Source of the DNA: Salinibaculum sp. SYNS191
GTDB lineage: Archaea; Halobacteriota; Halobacteria; Halobacteriales; Haloarculaceae
Assembly (NCBI RefSeq): GCF_037338445.1
Contig: NZ_CP147838.1
Coordinates: 2,294,001 to 2,358,000 of the forward strand
Reading direction: 5' to 3'
Length of the DNA: 64,000 nucleotides
Positions 8,813 to 17,787 of this stretch are shown here, in pieces. The number at the start of each line of letters is the position of its first letter. The first letter of the stretch is position 1. The notes under the pieces are model-generated. The model did not search any database, had not been told where the DNA came from, and was given only the letters and a program-made list of their open reading frames with translations. Both the position numbers and the translations under genes were made by a program.

Positions 8813-9799
8813 GTGACACGGTCGGTCCGGTACACCGACGGCATCGAAATCGACCTCTCGACCGGCGAGACGGTCGTCGCCGACGCCAGCGCCCCCGACG
8901 GCGACGTCAACGTCGTGAGCCACGCCCACGGCGACCATCTCTACGACGACCCGCCCGACGAGGTGGTCTGGTCGTCGCTCACCGCCGACCTCGCTGCCGT
9001 CCGCCGCCCCGACGACCCGCTGCCCGAGACGGTCACCGACGACCGCATCACCCTGGTCGACGCGGGACACGTCCCCGGGTCGCGGGCCGTGCTCGTCGAG
9101 GACGCCGACCGGACCTACCTCTACACCGGGGACATCAGCACGCGCTCGCGGCACGCCCTCGCGGGCTTTGACCCGCCGGAAGCGGACGTCCTCGTCGTGG
9201 AATCGACGTACGGCGACCCCGAATACGTCTTCCCGCCCCGACCAGAAGTGGCCACGGCGTTCCACGACTGGCTGGCCGACAGCGCCGACCACCCGGTCAT
9301 TGTCTTCGCGTACTCGCTGGGGCGGGCCCAGGAGGTGCAACTCCTGCTCGGCGACTCGGGCCGCGAGCGCGTCTTCGTCACGGAAGCAATCGAGAACCTG
9401 AACGAACCCATCGCGGCGGCGACGGACCTCTCCTTCCCGGTCGAACGGTACACCCGCGAGACCACGCTGGGGGCCGGCGATGCACTCGTACTTCCCTCAC
9501 AGACGAACCGGCTCTCCTTCGTCGAGTCAATCGTCGAGGAGACGGGCGCGCTGCGGGCTGCCCTCTCGGGGTGGGCAGTCGACACCAGCTTCAGGTACGC
9601 CGGCGGCTACGACCGCACCTTCCCGCTGTCGGACCACTGTGACTTCGAGGAACTGCTGGCCGTCGTCGAACAGGTGGACCCCGAGGTGGTCTACACGACC
9701 CACGGGAGCACGGACACGCTGGCGACCGAGATACGGTCGCGGCTGGGCTACGAGGCGCACTCGCTGAAGCAGAATCAGACGTCGCTGTCGGACTTCTAG
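8813..9799 (+). CDS. MBL-fold mRNA 3'-end processing exonuclease-like protein (COG1236 type)
   Basis: 328 residues from GTG 8813. The HxHxDH metal motif is in VSHAHGDHLYD, the second Asp is in YTGDIS and later His is in PLSDHCDF. The order MBL then beta-CASP-like segment (FAYSLGRAQE) matches the YSH1/CPSF-like exonuclease group, which trims or cuts RNA. The N-terminal KH domains of the larger aCPSF1 are absent. The TAG stop overlaps the convergent aldo/keto reductase TAG through a shared CTAG at 9796-9799. Confidence 0.8.
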   Translation: MTRSVRYTDGIEIDLSTGETVVADASAPDGDVNVVSHAHGDHLYDDPPDEVVWSSLTADLAAVRRPDDPLPETVTDDRITLVDAGHVPGSRAVLVEDADRTYLYTGDISTRSRHALAGFDPPEADVLVVESTYGDPEYVFPPRPEVATAFHDWLADSADHPVIVFAYSLGRAQEVQLLLGDSGRERVFVTEAIENLNEPIAAATDLSFPVERYTRETTLGAGDALVLPSQTNRLSFVESIVEETGALRAALSGWAVDTSFRYAGGYDRTFPLSDHCDFEELLAVVEQVDPEVVYTTHGSTDTLATEIRSRLGYEAHSLKQNQTSLSDF

Positions 9800-10629
9800 A
9801 GCGGGAACGACCGCATCAGTTTCGGGAGCGTGTTCTCCAGTCGCCGCCGGAGGCTGCCGGTCAGCCCGTGAACCTCGCGCATCTCCGCGTCCGTCAGTTC
9901 GAAGTCGAAGACGTCGAGGTTGTCTGCGAGGTGGTCGGCGCTCGACGAGCGGGGAATCGCCACGACGCCGTCCTGCTGGACGAGCCAGCGCAGCGCCACC
10001 TGCGCGGCGGTCCTGTCGTAGCGCCGGCCGATGCGTGCCAGGTCGTCGTTCCCGACGACGTCGCCCGTCGCCAGCGGGCTGTAGGCGGTCAGTGCGACGT
10101 CCGACTCGACACAGAACTGGCGGAGGTCGCGCTGCGCTTTGAACGGGTGGTACAGCACCTGGTCGGTCACGATTGGCGCGTCGGCGACCTCCATCGCGTC
10201 GGCCAGTTGCGAGCGCGTGAAGTTGCTCACGCCGATGTGGCGGGTCAGCCCCTCCGCGCGGAGTTCTTCCATCGCCCTCAGCGTCTCCGCGACGGGGACG
10301 CGCGGGTGGGGCCAGTGAATCAGGAGGAGGTCGACGTAGTCGACGCCCAGGCGGTCGAGGCTGGCCTCGGCGGCGGCGCGGACGTCGTCGCGGCGGAGGT
10401 TCGAGCGCCAGACTTTCGTCGTCAGGAAGACGTCGTCGCGGTCGACGGGTGCGGCCGCGATGCCCGCGCCGACGCCCTCCTCGTTGTCGTAGTACTCGGC
10501 CGTGTCCACGTGGCGATAGCCGAGGTCCAGCGCCGTTCGGACTGTCTCGCGTGCCTGGTCGCTATCGAGCTGGAAGGTGCCGACGCCGAGTGCGGGAATC
10601 TCGGCGTCGCCGGCGGGGACGTACTCCAT
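9796..10629 (-). CDS. Aldo/keto reductase
   Basis: 277 residues with a TIM-barrel fold using NADPH. The catalytic tetrad is visible: Asp/Tyr in DTAEYYDNE, Lys in TTKVW and His in LLIHWPHP. The cofactor phosphate region AIPRSSS is present near residue 230. The size fits the 2,5-diketogluconate reductase-like subgroup. The substrate is not predictable. Its stop shares four bases with the convergent MBL gene. It is followed upstream on the same strand by ahcY, with a 38-bp gap. Confidence 0.9.
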   Translation of the reverse strand: MEYVPAGDAEIPALGVGTFQLDSDQARETVRTALDLGYRHVDTAEYYDNEEGVGAGIAAAPVDRDDVFLTTKVWRSNLRRDDVRAAAEASLDRLGVDYVDLLLIHWPHPRVPVAETLRAMEELRAEGLTRHIGVSNFTRSQLADAMEVADAPIVTDQVLYHPFKAQRDLRQFCVESDVALTAYSPLATGDVVGNDDLARIGRRYDRTAAQVALRWLVQQDGVVAIPRSSSADHLADNLDVFDFELTDAEMREVHGLTGSLRRRLENTLPKLMRSFPL

Positions 10630-10667
10630 GCGCGCCCGTTCGAGCGCGGGCCCATAGACGTTGGTGC

Positions 10668-11945
10668 TTACGTCCCGTGCTGCCAGGAGTCCATGTAGTC
10701 GCGCTGTGCGTCGCTGAGGCTGTCGAAGGCGACGCCCTCCGCGGCGAGTTTGATTTCCGCGACCTCGCGGTCGAGGTCGTCCGGCACGTCGTGGACGCCC
10801 GCATCGTACTCGTCGCCGTTCTCGACCAGTTCGCGGGCGCAGACGGCCTGGATGCCGAAGCTCTGGTCCATCACCTCGACGGGGTGGCCCAGCGCGACGG
10901 GCGTGGCGAGGTTGACCAGCCGCCCCTCCGCGAGAACGTTCAGCCGGCGGCCGTCGTCCATCTCGTAGGCGGTGACGCCGTCGCGTGCCTCGTAGGTGTC
11001 GACCGCCTTCGCTTCGAGTGCGTCGAGGTCGATTTCCACGTCGAAGTGGCCGGCGTTGGCGAGCAGAACGCCGTCCTGCATGGCGTCGAAGTGCTCGCCG
11101 ACGACGACGTCGCGGTTGCCCGTCGTCGTGATGAAGACGTCGCCCTCCGCGGCGGCCTCCGCCATCGGGAGCACGTCGTACCCCTCCATGTGGGCTTCGA
11201 GCGCGCGGCGGGGTTCGACCTCGGTGACGACGACGTCGGCGTTCTGGCCGCTGGCCTTCTTCGCGACGCCCTTACCGCAGTGGCCGTAGCCGGCGACGAC
11301 GACGGTCTTGCCGGCCCAGGAGAGGTTCGTCGTCATGGCGATGGAGGCCAGTGAGGACTCGCCGGTGCCGTGGACGTTGTCGAACAGGCGCTTCATCGGC
11401 GTGTCGTTGACGGCGAACATCGGATAGTCGAGCGCGCCGTCGTCGGCCATCGCGCGCAGGCGGTGGACGCCGGTCGTCGTCTCCTCACAGCCGCCGATGA
11501 TCGTCTCGATGAGTTCGGGGTACTCCTCGTGGATCAGAAAGACGAGGTCGCCGCCGTCGTCGACGGTGATGGTCGGCTCGTGGGCGACGACGGCGTCCAT
11601 CGCGTCGTAGTAGGCGTCGTCGTCGACGCCGCGCTTGGCGTAGGAGGTGATGCCGTCGATGGCGTCGAGTGCGGCGCTGACGTCGTCGTGGGTCGACAGC
11701 GGGTTACAGCCGGTGATAGCGACCTCCGCGCCGCCGGCGGCGAGAACCTCGGCGAGGACGGCCGTCTTGGCCTCGACGTGCATCGCCATGCCGATGACCT
11801 CGCCGGCGAAGGGCTGGTCGGCCTCGAACTCCTCGCGGAGCGCGGCCATGATGGGCATGTGCTGGCGCGCCCAGTCCATCTTGCGGGCCCCCTCCTCGCG
11901 CTGGGAGGCGGCGTCGTCCAGTTGCTCACTGATGGGTGCAGTCAT
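10668..11945 (-). CDS. ahcY: Adenosylhomocysteinase
   Basis: 425 residues. It cleaves S-adenosylhomocysteine to adenosine and homocysteine, removing the inhibitor of methyltransferases. Family landmarks are TGCNPLSTHDDV (Cys80 region), NVHGTGESS and the NAD-binding AGYGHCGKGVA. The C-terminal motif normally ending in KPxxYRY is replaced by a short tail (DYMDSWQHGT), as in other archaeal members. It is near dadD, which acts on the same metabolite. A short gap of 57 bp separates it from the acidic secreted-protein gene upstream. Confidence 0.95.
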   Translation of the reverse strand: MTAPISEQLDDAASQREEGARKMDWARQHMPIMAALREEFEADQPFAGEVIGMAMHVEAKTAVLAEVLAAGGAEVAITGCNPLSTHDDVSAALDAIDGITSYAKRGVDDDAYYDAMDAVVAHEPTITVDDGGDLVFLIHEEYPELIETIIGGCEETTTGVHRLRAMADDGALDYPMFAVNDTPMKRLFDNVHGTGESSLASIAMTTNLSWAGKTVVVAGYGHCGKGVAKKASGQNADVVVTEVEPRRALEAHMEGYDVLPMAEAAAEGDVFITTTGNRDVVVGEHFDAMQDGVLLANAGHFDVEIDLDALEAKAVDTYEARDGVTAYEMDDGRRLNVLAEGRLVNLATPVALGHPVEVMDQSFGIQAVCARELVENGDEYDAGVHDVPDDLDREVAEIKLAAEGVAFDSLSDAQRDYMDSWQHGT

Positions 11946-12002
11946 GCCCGGAAAGAAGGAAAGGGCGGGGAAAACCCTACCGAAGCGGTCCGCGTCGAGG
12001 CG

Positions 12003-12884
12003 TTACCGGCCGGCCTGACCCGGCGGCCCGTTCCCGCCCGGCGGGCCGCGCCTGTCGTCATCGTCCTCGTTGTCGGCCGTTTCGGTGTCCTCGTCCTCGG
12101 TCTCGCTGTCGTCGTCGCTTTCCTCGGCGTCGGTCTCTTCGCCGTCAGTGTCCTCGCTGTCGTCGTCGCTCTCCTCGCCGTCGTCGCTGTCTTCTTCATC
12201 CTCGGATTCAGTGTCGTCGCCGTTGCCCGGTCCTGCGTGGGCGGGCGGGCCGCGCTCGTCGGTCTCGTTGTCGTCCGACTCGACGTGTTCGGGCGGTCCA
12301 CGCTCGGAGTCCTCGTCACCGCCAGGGCCGGCGTGTGCGGGCGGGCCGCGCTCGTCGTCACCGTCGTCGTCCATCCACGGCGGGCCGGCGTGGTCCGGCG
12401 CGTTGCCGGGGTTGTTCATCGTCGCGAACGTCGCGACCGAGTGCCCGATGCCGCCCGAGGGGTTGTTCATCAGCAGCGTGTGGACGAACGCCGACATCTC
12501 CGACCCGAAGGACTCGTTCTCCTCCTCGGCGGCGGTCAGGTTCGCCGTCGTCGCCACGGTGTAGTTGTCGACCGTCGCCGTCACCGCGATGGTGCCGTTC
12601 TCCTGTGGTTCCGGCAGGGACACGGTCCCGTTCTCGTCGGTCGTGTAGTCGCCCACGCCGACGTAGGAGTAGTTGTCCAGCCCCACGACGCTCACTGCGG
12701 CGCCGTCGACGCCGGTCCCGTTGTCCGTCACGCTCACTGTCGGTGCTCCGTCGCCGGGCTGATTGACCGCGACCGAGAGGGCGGTGTTTCCAGCACCGTC
12801 GTCTGCTGCAGCGGCCAGGCCGGGACCGGCAGCGACCAGGACCAGTCCCACGGCGGCGTACAGCGCGAACAATTTGGTACGCAT
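12003..12884 (-). CDS. Secreted acidic repeat protein (hypothetical)
   Basis: 293 residues from ATG 12884. A Sec-type signal (MRTKLFALYAAVGLVLVAAG, cleavage near AAA-AD) is followed by an Ig/carboxypeptidase-regulatory-like domain (about 30-110) with phrases such as SVTDNGTGVDGA. The second half is low complexity: the phrase ERGPPAHAGPG or close variants (RGPPEH, RGPPGG) recurs four times, separated by Asp/Glu/Ser stretches. There is no membrane anchor or archaeosortase tail. Probably a cell-surface or matrix protein. A TTTACTG element near 12911-12917 may be its TATA. I recognise no specific function. Confidence 0.65.
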   Translation of the reverse strand: MRTKLFALYAAVGLVLVAAGPGLAAAADDGAGNTALSVAVNQPGDGAPTVSVTDNGTGVDGAAVSVVGLDNYSYVGVGDYTTDENGTVSLPEPQENGTIAVTATVDNYTVATTANLTAAEEENESFGSEMSAFVHTLLMNNPSGGIGHSVATFATMNNPGNAPDHAGPPWMDDDGDDERGPPAHAGPGGDEDSERGPPEHVESDDNETDERGPPAHAGPGNGDDTESEDEEDSDDGEESDDDSEDTDGEETDAEESDDDSETEDEDTETADNEDDDDRRGPPGGNGPPGQAGR

Positions 12885-13010
12885 TCTGACTGTACGTGGC
12901 ACCGTGACCACAGTAAACCCGCCCCCTCGTTCAGGTTCGTTCATCCCGTTCCCGCTGTCTCTGAAACTCTCTCAGAATATTTTATACGGTTTAGAAACTC
13001 TTCTCGAAGT

Positions 13011-14312
13011 TTAACTCTCGCTCGCGCGCTCGATGAGCGCCTCGGCACGCTCGGTCGCCTCGGCCCGTGCGGCAGCGAGGTCGATGGTCGTGAGTTCGCG
13101 GTCGCGCATCAGCACCTGCCCGTCGCAGACGGTGTGGCGCACGTCGCTCCCGCTGGCGGCGTAGGCCAGGTGGCTCACCAGGTCGTGGGGCGGCGTCAGG
13201 TGCGGGGCGTCGAGGGAGAGCACCGCGACGTCGGCGTTGGCCCCCTCCGCGATGCGGCCGCTGTCGACGCCGATGGCGTCGGCGCTGCCCTTCGTCGCCA
13301 GGTCGACGGTCGTCGCGGCGTCGACGGCGCTGGCGTCGTCCGCGGCGAGTTTCCCCAGCATCGCCGCGTCGCGCATCTCGTCGAACATGTCCAGGTCGTT
13401 GTTCGACGCCGGCCCGTCGGTGCCCAGGCCGACGGTCACGCCCGCGTCCAGCATCTCCTGGACCGGTGCCATCCCGCTGGCGAGTTTCATGTTCGACGCC
13501 GGGCAGTGGATGACGGCGGTGCCCCGGTCCGCGAGGAGTTCTATCTCGGACTCGTCGACGTGGACGCCGTGGGCGATGAAGGAATCGTCGGCGAGCAGCC
13601 CCAGGTCGTCGGCCCAGTCGAGCGGGCGGCGGCCCCGCTCGTCGACGATGGGGTCCACCTCGTCGGTGGTCTCGTTGGCGTGGAAGTGGACCGTCATGCC
13701 CGCCTCGCGGGCCTCCGGCACGTAGTCCGCGAAGTGGTCCTCGAAGACCGTCGTGAGGCTGTGGGGGTTGAACATCGTCGTGACGCGGCCGTCGGCGTAG
13801 CCGTCGTATTCGCGGGCGAAGTCCAGCCCTTCCCGGAAGTCCCCGCGGGCGTCGGCGTCGTCCTTGCCGACGGAGATACAGCCGTGGCCGAGGCGGGCGC
13901 GCATCCCCGTCTCCGCGACCACCTCGGCGACCTCCGGCATGAAGAAGTACATGTCGGCGAAGGTAGTCGTCCCCGAGCGAATCATCTCGGCGACGCCCAG
14001 GCGCGTCCCGGCGGCGACGTCCTCGGCCTGGAGTTCGGCCTCGACTGGCCAGATGTCCTCCTGGAGCCAGGCGTCGAGTTCCTTGTCGTCGGCGTGGCCC
14101 CGAAAGAGCGTCATCGCGACGTGGGAGTGGGCGTTGACGAGGCCGGGGATGACGAGGCCGCCGCTGGCGTCCAGCGTCTCCGCGCCGGCCGCGTCGAGGT
14201 CCGTCCCGACCGCTTCGATGGTCCCTGTGTCCTGGTCGACGAGTACGTCCGCGCGCTCGACGGTGGTCTCGGGGGTGAGGACCTGCCCGCCGGCGATGTG
14301 AAGGTGGCTCAT
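13011..14312 (-). CDS. dadD: Amidohydrolase: 5'-deoxyadenosine / SAH / MTA deaminase
   Basis: 433 residues from ATG 14312. Metal ligands are His62 and His64 in NAHSHV, with the later HFHANET, the HCPASNMKLASG signature and the terminal Asp in GLGTDGPASNNDL. This is the pattern of the SAH/MTA/5'-deoxyadenosine deaminase branch of amidohydrolases. In methanogens DadD converts these nucleosides to inosine forms for SAM recycling. Proximity to ahcY supports a role in clearing SAM by-products. The upstream extension of the frame is an artefact of GC-rich DNA. The start lies only 10 bp from the divergent MFS start. Confidence 0.85.
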   Translation of the reverse strand: MSHLHIAGGQVLTPETTVERADVLVDQDTGTIEAVGTDLDAAGAETLDASGGLVIPGLVNAHSHVAMTLFRGHADDKELDAWLQEDIWPVEAELQAEDVAAGTRLGVAEMIRSGTTTFADMYFFMPEVAEVVAETGMRARLGHGCISVGKDDADARGDFREGLDFAREYDGYADGRVTTMFNPHSLTTVFEDHFADYVPEAREAGMTVHFHANETTDEVDPIVDERGRRPLDWADDLGLLADDSFIAHGVHVDESEIELLADRGTAVIHCPASNMKLASGMAPVQEMLDAGVTVGLGTDGPASNNDLDMFDEMRDAAMLGKLAADDASAVDAATTVDLATKGSADAIGVDSGRIAEGANADVAVLSLDAPHLTPPHDLVSHLAYAASGSDVRHTVCDGQVLMRDRELTTIDLAAARAEATERAEALIERASES

Positions 14313-14322
14313 CGGCGGCGAT

Positions 14323-15636
14323 ATGGGGGCGGGGAGTGTCAATCCCCGGGTCTCGTTCGTCAGCGTCTTTCCGCTCGACTTCGTCTCCCCGGGTGTGTCC
14401 CCTGGCTCGCCGCGCGCGACCCTCGCTCGCCTCCGCTCGCTCGCCCGCGAGGTCCACGGCCAGGGACGGGGCTGGACGCTGCTGGCCGTCGCCGCGGGCT
14501 GGTTTCTCGTTCTCGGCCTGCGGTTCGTCGTGCCAGCGCTCCTGCCCATCATCACCGAGGACTTCCCGGTCTCGAACGCGGCCGCCGGTGCGGCCATCAC
14601 GCTGCTGTGGATTACCTACGCCCTTGTGCAGTTCCCCGCGGGCGCGCTCGTCGACCGCCTCGGCGAGCGCCGACTGCTCGCCGCCAGCACGGTCGCCGCA
14701 TCGGTCGGACTCGTCGGGTACGCGCTCTCGCCGACCTTCGCCGTCTTCCTCCTCGCCACTGCGCTGTTCGGATTCGGGTCGGGACTGTACGGCCCGCCCC
14801 GCGGGACCGTCCTCTCGCGGACGTTCCCCGACACCGACGGCGTGGCCTTCGGTAGCGTGCTTGCCGCCGGGAGCATCGGGGCCGCCCTGTTACCGGTCGC
14901 CGCCATCGTCGTTGCCGACGCGGTCGGCTGGCGGGTCGCCCTCGGTGCGACGATTCCGGGCTTCCTGCTGGTGACTGTCGCGCTCTATCGCGTCGTCCCC
15001 GGTGCGGGCCGGTCGGTCCGGGCGGACGGCGGGACCATCTCGCTCCGCAAGCGTGCCGGTGCAGTCCGGCGGGCGATTGCCGGCCGGGGCGTGGTCCTCG
15101 CCGTCGTCGGCGCGACGCTGATGCTCTTTATTTTCCAGGGGTTGACGGCCTTCTACACGACGTACCTCGTCGAAGTGAAGGGGTTGACGGAGGGGACCGC
15201 GGGCGTCCTCTTCGGGTTGCTGTTCGTCTCCGGGGCGGTCTGGCAGTCCCTCGGCGGCGGCTTCGCCGACCGGTACGGCCACGGGTCGATTCTGTCTGTC
15301 GTGGCGCTGTCCGGGATGGTTCCCCTCGCCCTGTTGCCGTTCGTCTCCGGGCTCCTCCCGCTCGCGCTCGTGGCCGTCTTCATCGGCGTGCGCCTCTCGA
15401 TGGCCCCGATTACGAACGCCTACATCGTCTCACTGCTGCCCGCGAACGTCCGGGGGACGGCGTGGGGCCTGCTCCGGACGGGCTTTTTCACCGTCGGTGC
15501 CTTCGGGTCGACAGTCGTCGGCGCGATGGCCGACCGGGGACTCTTTGCCGAGGCCTTCTTCCTGCTGGCCGGGCTGTCCGTCGTCGCTGGCCTGGTCTAC
15601 CTCTTCCTGCCGGCCCGCGAGCAGGTCGCGGACTGA
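14323..15636 (+). CDS. Major facilitator superfamily transporter
   Basis: 437 residues if the ATG at 14323 is used. About 12 hydrophobic helices begin near residue 52. The loop 2-3 motif [10 protein letters not shown] matches the MFS A-motif (GxLaDrxGrr). The first roughly 45 residues are hydrophilic and not MFS-like. GTG 14395 is an alternative start that would also leave room for a promoter between this gene and the divergent dadD. The substrate is unknown. It is followed by hisG after 43 bp, with no evident link. Confidence 0.8.
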   Translation: MGAGSVNPRVSFVSVFPLDFVSPGVSPGSPRATLARLRSLAREVHGQGRGWTLLAVAAGWFLVLGLRFVVPALLPIITEDFPVSNAAAGAAITLLWITYALVQFPAGALVDRLGERRLLAASTVAASVGLVGYALSPTFAVFLLATALFGFGSGLYGPPRGTVLSRTFPDTDGVAFGSVLAAGSIGAALLPVAAIVVADAVGWRVALGATIPGFLLVTVALYRVVPGAGRSVRADGGTISLRKRAGAVRRAIAGRGVVLAVVGATLMLFIFQGLTAFYTTYLVEVKGLTEGTAGVLFGLLFVSGAVWQSLGGGFADRYGHGSILSVVALSGMVPLALLPFVSGLLPLALVAVFIGVRLSMAPITNAYIVSLLPANVRGTAWGLLRTGFFTVGAFGSTVVGAMADRGLFAEAFFLLAGLSVVAGLVYLFLPAREQVAD

Positions 15637-15679
15637 CCGCGAGGGAAAGACAGTTGCCCCGCGAGCGTCACCTGCCCGT

Positions 15680-16525
15680 ATGCGCATCGCCGTGCCCAAC
15701 AAGGGTCGTCTGCACGACCCGACACTCGATTTGCTGGAACGCGCCGGCCTCCACCTCGTCGACGGTGCCGACCGCAAGCTCTACGCCGACACCGTCGACC
15801 CCGACGTGACCGTTCTCTTCGCCCGCGCCGCCGACATCCCGGAGTACGTCGCCGACGGCGCGGCTGACGTCGGCATCACCGGCCTTGACCAGGTCATGGA
15901 GTCGAACCCAGACCTCGTGGACCTGCTGGACCTCGACTACGGCACCTGTCGACTCGTCCTGGCTGCCCCCGAGGACGGCGACATCGACTCCGTCGCCGAC
16001 CTCGACGGCGGCACCGTGGCCACCGAGTTCCCTTCTATCACGCGCGACTATTTCGCCGACAAAGACGTCGACGTGGACGTCGCGGAGGTCTCCGGGGCGA
16101 CGGAACTGACCCCGCACGTCGACATCGCCGACGCCATCGTGGACATCACCTCGACGGGTACCACCCTGCGGATGAACCGCCTGGGCATCGTCGACGAAGT
16201 GCTTCAGTCCTCGGTGCGCCTGTTCGCCCGCCCCGACACCGCCGACGACCCGAAGGTCGAGCAGATCCGGACGGCGCTGGCCTCGGTGCTGTCGGCGGAC
16301 GACAAGCGCTACCTGATGATGAACGTCCCGGCCGAGCGCCTGGAGGACGTGAAAGACGTGATTCCGGGGATGGGCGGCCCGACGGTGATGGACATCGCCG
16401 GCCAGGAGGCGCTGGCGGTCCACGCCGTCGTCGAGGAGCAACAGGTCTTCGAGACCATCTCCGACCTGAAGGCGATGGGTGCGAGTGACATCCTGGTGAC
16501 CGAAATCGAGCGCCTCGTCGAGTGA
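15680..16525 (+). CDS. hisG: ATP phosphoribosyltransferase (histidine biosynthesis, long form)
   Basis: 281 residues. It catalyses the first step of histidine synthesis, joining ATP and PRPP. The N-terminal [16 protein letters not shown], central [13 protein letters not shown] (PRPP loop) and C-terminal domain ending near [13 protein letters not shown] show the long, allosteric form with an ACT-like histidine-binding domain, which needs no HisZ. The stop overlaps the methyltransferase start by one base (TGATG), so the two are translationally coupled. hisH is 37 kb away, so his genes are scattered. Confidence 0.95.
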   Translation: MRIAVPNKGRLHDPTLDLLERAGLHLVDGADRKLYADTVDPDVTVLFARAADIPEYVADGAADVGITGLDQVMESNPDLVDLLDLDYGTCRLVLAAPEDGDIDSVADLDGGTVATEFPSITRDYFADKDVDVDVAEVSGATELTPHVDIADAIVDITSTGTTLRMNRLGIVDEVLQSSVRLFARPDTADDPKVEQIRTALASVLSADDKRYLMMNVPAERLEDVKDVIPGMGGPTVMDIAGQEALAVHAVVEEQQVFETISDLKAMGASDILVTEIERLVE

Positions 16526-17589
16526 TGCCCGACAGCCTGGAGACGACCCACCGCGTCAGGGTGGGCGACGCTCGCGACCTCTCGCTGCCTGCGGAGTCCG
16601 TCGAACTGGTCGTCACGTCGCCGCCCTATCCGATGATAGAGATGTGGGACGACCTGTTCGCCGACGTCGCGCCTGCTTCCGCGGAGGCGCTCGACGCCGG
16701 CGACGGCAAGGAAGCCTTCGACGCGATGCACGACGCGCTCGACGCGGTCTGGCGGGAACTGGAGCGGGTGCTCGTCCCCGGCGGCATCGCCTGCATCAAC
16801 GTCGGCGACGCCACGCGGAAGGTCGGCGAGAGCTTCCGGGTCTACCCCAACCACGCCCGCATCACGGACGCCTTCGAGGACCTGGGCTTCGACCCGCTGC
16901 CGGACGTGCTCTGGCGCAAACCCGCCAACAGCGCGGCGAAGTTCATGGGGTCGGGGATGCTCCCGCCGAACGCCTACGTGACGCTGGAACACGAGTACGT
17001 GCTGGTCTTTCGGAAGGGACGGCGGCGGTCGTTCGAACCCGGGTCGACGCGCCGCTACGAGAGCGCGTTCTTCTGGGAGGAGCGCAACCGCTGGTTCACG
17101 GACGTCTGGACGGACGTGCGCGGCTGTCTGCAGGACCTGCCCGCCGACGACCTGCGGGACCGCGCCGCCGCCTTCCCCTTCGAGATTCCCTACCGGCTCG
17201 TGAACATGTACTCCGTCTACGGCGACACCGTGCTGGACCCGTTCTGGGGGACGGGCACGACGACGCTGGCGGCGATGGTCGCCGGCCGCAACTCCGTGGG
17301 GTACGAACTCGACGGGGAGTTCGCCGACCACTTCGCCGAGCGCGTGACCGACGTTCCGGAGATGGCCCGCGACGTCGTGGGCGAGCGCCTGCGGAGCCAC
17401 CGCGAGTTCGTCGCCGACCGCCGCGACGCCGGCGACGAACCGGCGTACGACGCGACCCACTACGACTTCCCGGTCGTCACAAAACAGGAGCAGGACATCC
17501 GTTTCTACGTCGCCGACGAGGTGGCCGAGACCGACGACGGCTATCGGGTGACTCACGAACCCGCCGACGAGATGGCGTCGCTGGAGTAG
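16525..17589 (+). CDS. zim: Orphan beta-class DNA methyltransferase, Zim type (CTAG)
   Basis: 354 residues. The catalytic motif IV VTSPPYPM (near residue 34) precedes the SAM-binding motif I DPFWGTGTT (near 237), the permuted beta-class order of N4-cytosine/N6-adenine amino-methyltransferases. The sequence around SPPYPMIEMWDDLF and KPANSAAKFMGSGMLPPNAY resembles the haloarchaeal Zim methylase, known as a CTAG-modifying orphan enzyme. No restriction endonuclease is adjacent. ATG 16525 overlaps the hisG stop; GTG 16522 is possible. CTAG scarcity in this window fits. The specificity is inferred, not shown. Confidence 0.75.
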   Translation: MPDSLETTHRVRVGDARDLSLPAESVELVVTSPPYPMIEMWDDLFADVAPASAEALDAGDGKEAFDAMHDALDAVWRELERVLVPGGIACINVGDATRKVGESFRVYPNHARITDAFEDLGFDPLPDVLWRKPANSAAKFMGSGMLPPNAYVTLEHEYVLVFRKGRRRSFEPGSTRRYESAFFWEERNRWFTDVWTDVRGCLQDLPADDLRDRAAAFPFEIPYRLVNMYSVYGDTVLDPFWGTGTTTLAAMVAGRNSVGYELDGEFADHFAERVTDVPEMARDVVGERLRSHREFVADRRDAGDEPAYDATHYDFPVVTKQEQDIRFYVADEVAETDDGYRVTHEPADEMASLE

Positions 17590-17604
17590 CGGGGAGCGGT
17601 GGCC

Positions 17605-17759
17605 GGGAGCGCGCTCCGTCGCGCTCCCCGGGGAAGGGCAGGCCTGCTACGAGCATCCGGCGGCGGAGCCGCCGGTTCCCTCCGAGCGCTCTACCGAGCG
17701 CGAGGAGCCTTTTTCCCCAAGTTTTTACGAGGAGTGGGCCGCACGCGCCGAAGGCGCGT
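17605..17759. repeat. Cluster of GC-rich hairpins in the zim-downstream gap
   Basis: The 198-bp gap carries three perfect hairpins: 17605-17628 (GGGAGCGCG, 6-nt loop, CGCGCTCCC), 17657-17675 (CCGGCGGC, loop GGA, GCCGCCGG) and 17743-17759 (ACGCGCC, loop GAA, GGCGCGT). Between the last two is the T-rich block CCTTTTTCCCCAAGTTTTTA (17708-17727). Similar hairpin-plus-poly-T intergenic text is dispersed in haloarchaeal genomes, to my knowledge without an assigned function. It could act as a bidirectional terminator between the convergent zim and the 130-aa membrane protein gene. Confidence 0.55.
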
Positions 17760-17787
17760 TGCGAGCCCCGACGAAGTAAAAAGTGGT

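Noticed and set aside
11370-14855. A 1161-codon open frame on the + strand
   Set aside because: It lies opposite ahcY, the secreted protein and dadD. Its peptide is Arg/Val/Gly-rich shadow sequence of high-GC genes and has no protein motifs.
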